The notes: generated by a model not told the origin, from the sequence alone. A stretch of 35,260 bases of DNA from Uliginosibacterium gangwonense (GCA_005239635.1 SBBQ01000067.1:1-35260), one strand, 5' to 3'; positions 1 to 6,436 are shown, numbered from the stretch's first letter. A program made the numbers and translations.

Positions 1-1
1 C

Positions 2-712
2 ACCCCACCCTCGCCTCCGCCCCAACGCATTGCCGATTTAGGCTGCGGCCCCGGCAACAGTACCGCCTTATTACGGCAGCAGTGGCCACATGCCAATATC
101 ACGGGGGTGGATCTTGATGCAGCCATGCTGCACGAGGCACGCCAACAAGACGCGCAAACCATATGGGTGCAAAGTGATTTGGCAACGTGGCAGGACGACC
201 AGCCATTCGACCTGCTGTTTAGCAACGCCAGCTTGCATTGGTTGAGTGGGCATCAGTATCAATTCCCTCGGCTGCTGTCGTATCTCAATTCAGGTGCATG
301 GTTTGCTGCACAAATGCCGTATCACCCCGCGTCTGTGCTGCACCAAAGTTTGTTTGCATTGCTCAAACAAGCTGAATGGTCGGGCCTAGCCGCAGTGCTG
401 TCACACATTGAAGTGCTATCACCCGCGCAGTATCAAGACATTCTGTCGCCACACGTACAGGGCTTAGAAATTTGGGTCACGGAATATCAACAGCCCATGC
501 CAAACATTGATACGGTGCTCAGTTGGATGCAAGGCAGTATTTTGCGACCCTTGCTCGCACACATCGAACACCACTTCAGCGAGCGCGATTTGGCAAAGCA
601 GGCTTTTACGCACGACCTAAGCGCATTACTCGCAGCGCATTTGCCGCGATTGGCAAACGGCGCGTACCTCATGCCATTTCCGCGCCTGTTTATGTTGGCG
701 CAGCGTCGCTAG
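2..712 (+). CDS. tam: Trans-aconitate 2-methyltransferase, 5' end cut by the window
   Basis: SAM-dependent methyltransferase that methylates trans-aconitate, an inhibitory by-product of the citrate cycle; a cytoplasmic enzyme. The frame is open from base 2. It begins with a methyltransferase motif I, ADLGCGPGNST, at about 32-64, followed by GVDLD with the acidic residue that holds the SAM ribose. SNASLHWL and the C-terminal YLMPFPRLFMLA block are typical of the Tam family. The visible part is 236 residues and the family is usually about 255, so only a short N-terminus is missing. A shorter start at 107 would delete the SAM site and was rejected. It converges on the symporter gene with 44 bases between them. 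The family call is fairly sure; the substrate is inferred from family resemblance. Confidence 0.85.
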   Translation, partial: TPPSPPPQRIADLGCGPGNSTALLRQQWPHANITGVDLDAAMLHEARQQDAQTIWVQSDLATWQDDQPFDLLFSNASLHWLSGHQYQFPRLLSYLNSGAWFAAQMPYHPASVLHQSLFALLKQAEWSGLAAVLSHIEVLSPAQYQDILSPHVQGLEIWVTEYQQPMPNIDTVLSWMQGSILRPLLAHIEHHFSERDLAKQAFTHDLSALLAAHLPRLANGAYLMPFPRLFMLAQRR

Positions 713-756
713 TGTTTAGTTAAGCGCCCTAAGTCAAACTAAAAACGTCCAACGCT

Positions 757-2022
757 TTACGTTGCCGCCTGTGCGTCCACACGATGTTGCACCACCAGCG
801 TGGCAACAATATCGCCCTCCACATTCACCGCAGTACGGAAGGTGTCGAGCGGCCGATCAATTGGCAAAAGAATGGCGATGGCTTCAACCGGCAAACCAAC
901 CGATTGCAGCACCATCACCATGGTGAGCATGCCAACGCTCGGTATACCGGGTGCCCCCATCGCGCCGATCATTGACATAAAGCACACGATCATCTGCTGC
1001 ACTAAATTCAATTCAACCCCGGCGAGATTGGCAATAAACAAGGCGGCGGCAGCCTCATAAATAGCTGTTCCATCCATATTCAAGGTGGTGCCAACCGGCA
1101 CCACAAAACCCGATACAGCAGGACTCGCGCCAAAATTATTCTGAACGCAACGTAGCGTTACCGGCATGGTGGCGGCGCTCGAACTTGTTGCAAATGCCGT
1201 AACCAATGATTCGCGCGAACCGCGCCAAAATTGAAGCGGCGAAATTCGCGTAATCAACCAGAGTAAGCCGGGCAAAACAATCATGCCATGCACCAGCGTC
1301 ATACCCGTCACCATGGCGGCAAATTTGCCAACCGTGAGCAATAGCGTCATGTCTTGCTTCACCACCAGTTGCAACAACAACGCCGCAATACCTAACGGCG
1401 CAAAGCGCATGATGCCGCTCACCACAAACAACAAAATGTCGAGCATCTCCTCAAACAGGCGTTGAGTATTTGCAAAACGCCCCGGGTGGCGAACCATCAC
1501 CATACCCACCACGACGGCAAAACACACCACCGCCATAATGTTGTTTTGAGCAATCGCCTGTATCGGGTCTTGCAATAAGCCACTTACAAATTGCTGTAAA
1601 AAATCGGCGGCGGATAAATGTTCTGCCTTGTACTTATCTGTACTCGCAGCAAACATTTGTAAATTCAGCCCAGCACCCGGGCGCACCCAGTTTGCAACCA
1701 GCAAACTCAGGCTCACTGCAATCGTAAGCGTGAGCGCATAAAACAAAAGTGTGGTGCGCCACACCACGCCAATGTGTCGGTGCTCACCCAGGCGCGCAAA
1801 GCCCACCACAATCGAACACAAAATAATGGGGATCAGTACCAGCTTGAGCCCGCCAATAAAAAGCGTAGACAGTAGCTTGGCAACGTACATCACGCCTTGG
1901 CGCAAGCCGTCTTGCTCTGGCAAGGGGGCAAGGTACAAACCAATTGCCAATCCAATAAAGGCCGCAATCAGAATTTGAGTATTGAGAGAAGCGCCAAAAC
2001 GGCGCGTGAGCGGAACAGACAT
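757..2022 (-). CDS. Dicarboxylate/amino acid:cation symporter (DAACS family)
   Basis: Inner-membrane secondary transporter that takes up dicarboxylates or acidic amino acids with protons or sodium ions. The family signatures are present: serine-rich loop SSSAATMP near residues 277-284, NMDGT near 314-318 in the cation/substrate site, and PIDRPLDTFRTAVNVEGD near 385-402. About eight membrane helices plus two re-entrant loops are expected and the hydrophobic pattern fits. I chose the ATG at 2022, giving 421 residues beginning MSVPLTRRF, because the 20 residues added by the ATG at 2082 are polar and unlike the family. Whether it is a GltP, DctA or other subtype cannot be decided. Its 5' side borders the integron remnant, so it probably marks one edge of the ancestral locus. 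Confidence 0.88.
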   Translation of the reverse strand: MSVPLTRRFGASLNTQILIAAFIGLAIGLYLAPLPEQDGLRQGVMYVAKLLSTLFIGGLKLVLIPIILCSIVVGFARLGEHRHIGVVWRTTLLFYALTLTIAVSLSLLVANWVRPGAGLNLQMFAASTDKYKAEHLSAADFLQQFVSGLLQDPIQAIAQNNIMAVVCFAVVVGMVMVRHPGRFANTQRLFEEMLDILLFVVSGIMRFAPLGIAALLLQLVVKQDMTLLLTVGKFAAMVTGMTLVHGMIVLPGLLWLITRISPLQFWRGSRESLVTAFATSSSAATMPVTLRCVQNNFGASPAVSGFVVPVGTTLNMDGTAIYEAAAALFIANLAGVELNLVQQMIVCFMSMIGAMGAPGIPSVGMLTMVMVLQSVGLPVEAIAILLPIDRPLDTFRTAVNVEGDIVATLVVQHRVDAQAAT

Positions 2023-2178
2023 AAATGAGCAGCGCGAGTGGGCAACGTAAATAGGCCAGTCCGCACGGTACTGGCTTCCCACTATCCGAGCAAGCCCTGC
2101 GTGGTGTTAATTATTTGGCTATTGCATAGCGCGCTTCAGCTACGGGGTATAGAGCATATGGTGTCTGACCCGTATCTA

Positions 2179-2295
2179 CTCTAACGCCCAGGTTAACCGG
2201 CGCCGGAGCGCGAAGCGCGCAGGGCACCAACACTGGCCATAAAAATGCCGAAGGCATGGCCAGTGTTGGCGTCCGCGTTGAACCGCCAGTTAGCC
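2179..2295 (-). repeat. attC site of the two-gene cassette
   Basis: Read on the minus strand it starts with GGCTAAC (2295-2289), just after the stop of the membrane-protein gene, and ends with GTTAGAG (2185-2179). Between them is a long stem: CCAACACTGGCCAT at 2227-2240 pairs perfectly over 14 bases with 2256-2269. A smaller GCGC-GAA-GCGC hairpin sits beside it. At 117 bases it is the longest attC here. The terminal GTTAGAG differs from GTTAGCC because it belongs to whatever was next in the array. Confidence 0.85.
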
Positions 2296-2321
2296 TGGTT
2301 GAAAATGCTCATTGATTTAAT

Positions 2322-2801
2322 TTAAGGCTGTGAAGCCTTGGCTTTTTTCAAAACCTGGTTGTACAAGGTGTGCAGGCGCATTATTCCCATAACATTCGCG
2401 ACCAAAGTGTAGCTATTTATGAATGCCAAGAAGAAAATTAATGCAGCTACCAATGCGTAGGCATCCCCTGTGAGTATTTTTGTCGCAAGTAGTGCGAAGA
2501 TCGCCACGCCTTCGATGGCGACGACATATGCAGTTGCGTTTAAATAAACACTAAAGGACTTGATCTCGTCCAGCCATGTGTAAAACTCGGTGTCGGCCTT
2601 AGAGTAGAAGGTCCACAAAAATCCAAGTGCTGCAGCAAAGAAGACGGCACAGTATAGGGTCGCAAGGTCAACCGCGAACTGCCGCACAATATTTGCCAGT
2701 TGGGTGGAGCCAATAGTGGTGCAAGCTAAACCAACCAGCAAAATGGCGAGGATAAGCTCTGCAGCGTAACCCCATGCGACCTTCATTTTTATGCGCGTCA
2801 T
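2322..2801 (-). CDS. Four-helix membrane protein, second gene of the integron cassette
   Basis: Not recognised. 159 residues with four hydrophobic segments at about 14-37, 44-66, 84-106 and 110-135, a short basic N-terminus (MTRIKMK) and a basic C-terminal tail (LKKAKA). The loop between helices 2 and 3 is charged and contains FYTWLDEIKSF. No signal peptide is seen. The ATG overlaps the stop of the upstream cassette gene as ATGA (2798-2801) and is preceded by a GAGGGA ribosome site, so the two are probably translationally coupled. No gene follows before the attC. A soluble protein coupled to a small multi-helix membrane protein is a layout found in several phage-defence and toxin systems; here this is inference only. 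It could equally be a small channel or an uncharacterised cassette protein. Confidence 0.8.
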   Translation of the reverse strand: MTRIKMKVAWGYAAELILAILLVGLACTTIGSTQLANIVRQFAVDLATLYCAVFFAAALGFLWTFYSKADTEFYTWLDEIKSFSVYLNATAYVVAIEGVAIFALLATKILTGDAYALVAALIFFLAFINSYTLVANVMGIMRLHTLYNQVLKKAKASQP

Positions 2802-3730
2802 TCTTCCCTCAATGGGTGAACTCGATCAATTTCTGCGCAAATTGCAGCTATGGCTGCCTTTGCTTCCTTGGTTCGCAGATTGGCATTTATTCCGCGCACA
2901 AAATCTCTTAGGCCTTTGACAACGCCCCGCGCGGCCTCATGGCCTGATTGCGCAACTTCAAATGTGTCATTACGCACGCCTTCAACGGTTACATCCCCCT
3001 TTTTGTAACCTTGTTCTGCTAGCACTGCGGACGCAAAAGGGCGTGCATCGGGAGATTTTGATAGCCCACCAGGGCTCTTCATGTCCTGTGTTATCTCTCG
3101 GATGCCGCTATTCTTTAGATCTTCGTAGACAGATTTGGTGTAGCGATTGAGCTCAGGGTTTGGAATTCGTAGAGTTACCTTCATTCTGGTAACTCTTTGA
3201 AAAGAAAGGAAGAGCTCAACAATGTCATTGTGAGTAGGCACTGGCTCTAGCTCAATAGTCGACCACCATTCCAAGGATCTTGCGGCGCTTCCAAATATTT
3301 TGTGCAAAAAATCGCGCCAAGCAGTATTGGATAGATCTCCCGTGTGTTCTACGGCCACAAGGTGACGAGAGAGATCAAAAAGACAAACTATGGTGCTAGC
3401 AAGTGGGGGGTATGAGATTGATGTGCTATTGGTCAGCCCCTCGTCCGTGACGCTCATCCCGTCTTTTTCGAGAACGCTTCTCGCTAGAACAATATGAATT
3501 AACTCGCGCTCACCCGTCAGTTCCGTTAGATCAACAAAGGAGCGTACGCTCCATTTGAAAACTGCGCTTCGTGTGTTTTGAATCTGGTCATTTTCGGCGT
3601 CGCACGAAACTTCGAGCAGCTTTCGGATATCTGCGTCACCTCTAAGGCGCTTTGGGTTTTTGTCGATGAACAGATCTGATGAGTCTTCGATGTTCAGTCT
3701 GAATAAATCGAATGAGAAACGTTTCGACAA
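2798..3730 (-). CDS. Cassette-encoded soluble protein of unknown function, about 310 residues
   Basis: Not firmly recognised. The start is TTG at 3730, chosen because a strong AAGGAG ribosome site lies at 3741-3736 with good spacing; no ATG fits better. The protein is soluble and mixed alpha/beta. It has a charged N-terminus (MSKRFSFDLFRLNIEDS), a hydrophobic block IVCLFDLSRHLVAVEHTG near 114-131, a segment RMKVTLRIPNPELNRY near 182-197, then GYKKGDVTVEGVRND and a basic helical C-terminus. This layout reminds me of the DUF4747 proteins (a family of unknown function), but that is from memory and weak. It is the first gene after the attC boundary at 3765-3759 and runs directly into the membrane-protein gene, so both form one two-gene cassette. 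I do not assign a function. Confidence 0.8.
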   Translation of the reverse strand: MSKRFSFDLFRLNIEDSSDLFIDKNPKRLRGDADIRKLLEVSCDAENDQIQNTRSAVFKWSVRSFVDLTELTGERELIHIVLARSVLEKDGMSVTDEGLTNSTSISYPPLASTIVCLFDLSRHLVAVEHTGDLSNTAWRDFLHKIFGSAARSLEWWSTIELEPVPTHNDIVELFLSFQRVTRMKVTLRIPNPELNRYTKSVYEDLKNSGIREITQDMKSPGGLSKSPDARPFASAVLAEQGYKKGDVTVEGVRNDTFEVAQSGHEAARGVVKGLRDFVRGINANLRTKEAKAAIAAICAEIDRVHPLREE

Positions 3731-3758
3731 TTTGGCTCCTTGTATTTCTGCTCTGGGA

Positions 3759-3836
3759 GGCTAACGTCGGAGTTGAGCGGTAGCTGGAAGCGGGCGAAGC
3801 CCGCTGTAAGACATCCGCTCGAACAACTGGTTAGCC
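3759..3836 (-). repeat. attC site of the middle cassette
   Basis: On the minus strand it runs from GGCTAAC (3836-3830), one base past the stop codon of the 97-residue gene, to GTTAGCC (3765-3759). The inner boxes AGTTG and AGCGG are complementary to CCGCT and CAACT, with four unpaired bases (TTCG) on one side as expected for extrahelical bases. The tip is a perfect 7-base stem AGCGGGC-GAA-GCCCGCT. Length 78 bases. Confidence 0.9.
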
Positions 3837-3837
3837 A

Positions 3838-4131
3838 TCAGCGCACGTTCTCGCGATTCGCTTTGCGCCACCTTGAGAGTGCGGCGATGAAAAACAACGC
3901 TCCGACGACGAACATTCCCACCGGAATACCTCGTGGACCGAAGGTCTGATATAGAGAACTGTGGAGCCAGGACCATTTTCCAGAGAACGGCGGAGCCTGC
4001 GGCGTCAGCCAGTTTACGGCTCCAAGAACCAAGAAGCAGAGGCCAAGACCTGCCCACGCAACAGCCTTCTCCGTTGAAGTGAACGGCCTCCGCCAATGAT
4101 CATGATCAGGTTGGCCGCGCCAGAGCTTCAT
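3838..4131 (-). CDS. Small two-helix membrane protein in an integron cassette
   Basis: Unrecognised 97-residue protein. It has a polar N-terminus rich in W, H and R (MKLWRGQPDHDHWRRP), a first hydrophobic helix at about 23-43 (VAWAGLGLCFLVLGAVNWL), a middle stretch with SGKWSWLHSSLYQTFGPRG, a second helix at about 69-86 (GIPVGMFVVGALFFIAAL), and a basic tail. The ATG at 4131 lies 6 bases inside the cassette boundary and the stop is one base from its own attC, so the gene fills the cassette almost exactly. No ribosome site is strong. Small two-helix proteins of unknown role are common in integron cassettes; nothing in the sequence gives the function. Confidence 0.78.
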   Translation of the reverse strand: MKLWRGQPDHDHWRRPFTSTEKAVAWAGLGLCFLVLGAVNWLTPQAPPFSGKWSWLHSSLYQTFGPRGIPVGMFVVGALFFIAALSRWRKANRENVR

Positions 4132-4136
4132 TTGAT

Positions 4137-4202
4137 GGCTAACGTCGAAAGTAAGGGGCGGCGCGCGTCAGTGCGGCGTCCCGCTTGACTGCGTGGTTAG
4201 GC
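4137..4202 (-). repeat. attC site of the first cassette
   Basis: Minus-strand limits are GCCTAAC (4202-4196) and GTTAGCC (4143-4137). The inner arms AGTCAAGCGGGAC and the opposite GGGGC...CTTACT can pair imperfectly. Length 66 bases. The first box GCCTAAC complements GTTAGGC at 4564-4558, the start of this same cassette, whereas the last box matches the next cassette. That is the expected rule for inserted cassettes. Confidence 0.88.
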
Positions 4203-4209
4203 CATGTGC

Positions 4210-4554
4210 TTATTTGTACCATTCAGGTTTCCTTGTTTTTTTGCAGAAGAGTCGTGCTGCTGTTTTGTCTTTTGGTTCAACTTCTGGCTCTAGCTCATTT
4301 AGCTTTGCAAGAATCTTTGCTTGTTCACTGTATTTGCGCTTGAGTTTTGCAAGTTTTGCATCGGTTCCAGGACATGATTGGCAAATTGACCAGTTAATAT
4401 CAGCTTGTCTTTCCTCGTCGTAACCATATTCGCCTCGCCAGTGATCGCACGATTCACGAAGCTCCAAGAAGCTTGAAACATCTTTGGGCAAGGTGTCTGC
4501 CCCCAAAGCTGGGGCGCATAAACAAATCAAGGAAAATAGGCAGAGAAACTTCAT
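4210..4554 (-). CDS. Exported cysteine-containing small protein, first integron cassette
   Basis: Unrecognised 114-residue protein with a clear signal peptide, MKFLCLFSLICLCAPALGA, cleaved after about residue 19, so it should be periplasmic. The mature part has four cysteines, C36, C58, C61 and C104, with C58 and C61 in a CQSC pattern, and the block CDHWRGEYGYDEERQADI. A predicted coiled segment, rich in K and E, covers about residues 66-95. Cysteines in a periplasmic protein suggest disulfides; that is inference. The ATG at 4554 is four bases past the recombination box GTTAGGC, and the AGG of that box may help as ribosome site. As the first cassette it would be the one best expressed from an integron promoter. 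It also contains one copy of the ATTGGCAAA word (4377-4385). Confidence 0.8.
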   Translation of the reverse strand: MKFLCLFSLICLCAPALGADTLPKDVSSFLELRESCDHWRGEYGYDEERQADINWSICQSCPGTDAKLAKLKRKYSEQAKILAKLNELEPEVEPKDKTAARLFCKKTRKPEWYK

Positions 4555-4557
4555 GTG

Positions 4558-4640
4558 GCCTAACTCAAAGTAGACGTCAATTTTGCAGGGTTTCGCTCCT
4601 GCGTGAGATCTAAATTCCTGTGGGGCATGCCTGAAATCGA
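4558..4640 (-). other. attI-like edge of the cassette array
   Basis: The recombination box GTTAGGC (4564-4558, minus strand) is present, but there is no second GTTRRRY box with pairing arms within the next 80 bases, so this is not an intact attC. Its position between the first cassette and the divergent intI fragment is where attI should be. The bases just before the cut, TACTTTGAG, recall the AAAG before the cut in attI1. An imperfect inverted repeat, GCAGG at 4585-4589 with CCTGC at 4598-4602, lies nearby. It might instead be a decayed attC. I did not find a convincing Pc promoter. Confidence 0.5.
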
Positions 4641-4668
4641 CCTTGCCAACAGCGATTCCCGTCTTTGG

Positions 4669-4684
4669 CTGTATATATACACAG
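4669..4684. promoter_or_regulatory. LexA (SOS) box in front of the intI fragment
   Basis: The sequence is CTGT, eight A/T-rich bases, ACAG: a perfect match to the palindromic LexA core CTGT-N8-ACAG used in Beta- and Gammaproteobacteria. It sits about 70 bases before the first clear IntI residues. A weak promoter with -35 near TTTGGC (4664) and -10 near CATAAA (4686) would place the box in its spacer. Integron integrase genes are known to be LexA-repressed, so this fits the former intI promoter. Confidence 0.75.
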
Positions 4685-4701
4685 TCATAAATATCCCGTT
4701 A

Positions 4702-4925
4702 AACCCTGCAAGTCTGCTAAAAGGCACCACTTAAATTGGTGCGCTTGCCTGATTGGGTGCGTACGCGCATTTGTTGCAACCACTACAGCATACGTACTGA
4801 AAATGCATATGTCTATTGGGTACGTGGGCCCCTACGATTTAATGGCCTTAATCACCTTAAACACCGCAAGCGATGGGCGTAGGCGCAGTTGCAGCAAAAC
4901 AAAACGCGCAAAAAACCGGGGGCAG
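4702..4925 (+). pseudogene. intI: Integron integrase intI, broken N-terminal fragment
   Basis: IntI is a tyrosine recombinase that inserts and excises cassettes. Reading frame 4751-4879 gives DWVRTRI followed by HYSIRTENAYVYWVR and then RFNGLNHLKH, closely matching the start of integron integrases (pattern LRERIRxxHYSxRTEQAYVxWVRxFIxFHGxxHP). A stop is met at 4880. The expected next block, HPxxMG, is only recovered approximately in another frame (PQAMG at 4864-4878), so there is an indel near 4862. Upstream, NPASLLK at 4702-4722 in a third frame may be the very N-terminus. No catalytic Arg/His/Tyr domain follows, and the flavoprotein gene begins soon after, so at most about 60 of some 330 codons remain. 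Its orientation, divergent from the cassettes, is as in known integrons. Confidence 0.85.
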
Positions 4926-4941
4926 AGACGACTGAGACGAT

Positions 4942-5006
4942 ATAGGTGCTAGACCCAGCACCTATTGAGCAGCGGAGAAAATGAAACACAGGCCAGAAAG
5001 CCTGTG
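4942..5006. other. Two stem-loops beyond the intI fragment
   Basis: ATAGGTGCT (4942-4950) pairs perfectly with 4957-4965 around a 6-base loop. CACAGGC (4987-4993) pairs with 5000-5006. Neither is followed by a T run, so they are not typical terminators. A third inverted repeat, GGTGGC...GCCACC, spans about 5013-5043. From about 4926 to 5068 I see no gene. These may be relics of the lost part of the integron or end signals of the flavoprotein gene. Confidence 0.5.
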
Positions 5007-5068
5007 CGAATGGGTGGCCGCACGCGTAGTGCATGCAGCCACCGAATCACAATACATCAAACAATAAA

Positions 5069-5622
5069 TTAAGCCGATAAGCGTGCGGCAACTTCTGCGA
5101 CGCGTTGGCCAAATAGACGCGCGGTTTCTAGGTCGCCGGGCAACATTTCATCAACGCCGGCATTCGATGGCGTGGTGGCCATTGCGCCAGTGAACGAACC
5201 CAGATAATTCACATCATTCCGGGCTGATTCTTTGCGATTACTGGGCATCATGCCGGTGCCCACCCACAGCCCGCCGTGCTGCATCGCTAGCGTAGTTAGC
5301 ATGTGCAATGTTTCTTGCTTGTCGCCATTCATAGAGGCGCTGTTGGTAAAGCCGGCAAACAACTTATCTTTCCATGATTGCTTAAACCAGGCTTTAGACG
5401 ACGCATCTGCAAACTTTTTGAATTGCCAGCTTACCGTGCCCATATAGGTGGGCGATCCCATAATGATGGCATCTGCCGCTTGCAGCGCAGCCCAGTCTGA
5501 TTCAGACAAGTTGCCTTCGCCGTCAATCACGTGTAACGATGCGCCGCGCCTTCGGCAACACTCTTTGCCATTCGGTCTGTGTGGCCATAGCCTGAGTGAT
5601 AGACCACTGCAACTTTTGCCAT
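5069..5622 (-). pseudogene. WrbA-like NAD(P)H/FMN flavoprotein, frameshifted
   Basis: Flavodoxin-fold oxidoreductase that would bind FMN and reduce quinones or similar substrates in the cytoplasm. The ATG at 5622 has an AGGAGA ribosome site and starts MAKVAVVYHSGYGHTDRMAK, with the flavodoxin phosphate-binding loop, but this frame stops at 5527 after 31 codons. The rest continues in another frame: ASLHVIDGEGNLSESDWAAL, then AIIMGSPTYMGTV (FMN site), FKKFADASSKAWF and a normal C-terminus ending at 5069. One base lost, or two gained, in the G/C-rich stretch about 5531-5552 explains it. Everything else looks intact, so this is either a recent mutation or a sequencing error. The gene lies next to the decayed integrase. 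The subfamily (WrbA versus a general FMN reductase) is not certain. Confidence 0.82.
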
Positions 5623-5687
5623 TTTCGTTCTCCTGCGATGGGGTTAGTGCGACGTTCTGTTGTTAAACATGAAACAGAATTGGCAAA

Positions 5688-6299
5688 TTAAGCTTTGATC
5701 AAGCCTTCTGCCACCATGGCGGCATGCACATGCGGACGCTGTGCCACACGTTGCGTAAAGGCCTGCAGGTGCGGAAATGCAGACAAGTCGACATTCACCA
5801 AACCGGCCCAACCTAAAATTGTGAACAGATAGCCATCGGCGACTGTGAATGTCTCGCCCATTAAAAACGATTGCTTTGCCAGTTGTTCATTTAGCGGCTT
5901 CAGGCGTGTTGCAATTTGTTCGCGCACCACGGCTTTCCATTCGTCCGGACAATTGGGCTTGAACAGCGGCGAGAAGCTCTTGTGCAGCTCAGAAGAAATG
6001 TAAGTGAGCATTTCCATAAGGCGATAACGATCCATCGTGCCTGCCGCAGGTGCAAGTTTGCTGGCGGGCGCTTGGTCTGCAATGTACTGAACCATGGCTG
6101 CGCCTTCGGTGAGCATGGTGCCGTCATCTAATTGCAGTGCCGGCACATAGCCCTTGGGGTTGAGCGCGTAAAAATCGCTGCCGTCAGAGAGTTTTTTGGC
6201 GCGCAGATCAACCTTTACCAAATCAAACGGCAAACCTGCTTCGCGTAGTGCGATATGGGGTGACAATGAGCACACACCGGGGGCGAAATAGAGCTTCAT
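5688..6299 (-). CDS. gstA: Glutathione S-transferase, bacterial beta class
   Basis: Conjugates glutathione to electrophiles or binds them; a soluble cytoplasmic dimer. The 203-residue length is typical. The thioredoxin-like N-terminal domain (about 1-80) has MKLYFAPGVCSLSPHI with Cys10, the beta-class catalytic cysteine, NPKGYVPAL with the cis-proline, and LTEGAAMVQYIAD that binds the glutamyl part of glutathione. The all-helical C-terminal domain contains FTVADGYLFTILGWA, the N-capping box region. An ATTGGCAAA copy abuts the stop codon (5679-5687). It is divergent from the MATE gene and 65 bases upstream of the flavoprotein gene on the same strand; a shared role in detoxification is possible but not shown. 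Confidence 0.9.
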   Translation of the reverse strand: MKLYFAPGVCSLSPHIALREAGLPFDLVKVDLRAKKLSDGSDFYALNPKGYVPALQLDDGTMLTEGAAMVQYIADQAPASKLAPAAGTMDRYRLMEMLTYISSELHKSFSPLFKPNCPDEWKAVVREQIATRLKPLNEQLAKQSFLMGETFTVADGYLFTILGWAGLVNVDLSAFPHLQAFTQRVAQRPHVHAAMVAEGLIKA

Positions 6300-6337
6300 G
6301 TTTTATCCCTGTATTGTTAGGTCTTAGCGTTACAGAT

Positions 6338-6369
6338 AACGTCGATTGGCAAATCGACGTTGTTTTTTT
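6338..6369 (+). terminator. Terminator-like stem-loop containing ATTGGCAAA
   Basis: AACGTCGATT (6338-6347) pairs perfectly over 10 bases with 6352-6361 around the loop GGCA, followed by G and seven T. The form is that of a rho-independent terminator for plus-strand transcripts. It lies between divergent genes, ahead of the MATE gene at 6437, with no plus-strand gene just before it. The loop and flanks include an ATTGGCAAA copy (6345-6353). Confidence 0.7.
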
Positions 6370-6436
6370 AAGCAGCATGGGTGCATCATGCCCCCTATAA
6401 ATTCGCACGTGAAGTAGCAATATCCGCAAACACTTT

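Larger units (their letters stand above)
2179..4925 (-). mobile_element. Chromosomal integron remnant: three cassettes, attI-like edge and broken intI
   Basis: Three attC sites (2179-2295, 3759-3836, 4137-4202) each follow the stop codon of a minus-strand gene. In every cassette the 6 bases at its start match the complement of the first box of its own attC: TTAGGC with GCCTAAC for 4143-4563, TTAGCC with GGCTAAC for 3765-4142, and TTAGCC with GGCTAAC for 2185-3764. That pairing is the expected signature of IntI-mediated cassette insertion. Upstream of the first cassette lie an attI-like edge, a LexA box and a divergent intI fragment, the standard integron layout. The array can no longer move by its own integrase, because intI is reduced to a short broken N-terminal piece. 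Cassette order, from the attI side, is D, C, then the two-gene B-A cassette. A fourth cassette or chromosome begins at 2184. Confidence 0.88.

Noticed and set aside
4558-4640. Fourth intact attC upstream of the first cassette
   Set aside because: Only one recombination box is present, with no matching second box or long pairing arms, so attI or a decayed site fits better.
4665-4952. 95-codon plus-strand reading frame starting with TTG
   Set aside because: It starts inside the LexA box, has no ribosome site, and its frame differs from the one with clear IntI similarity over the same bases.
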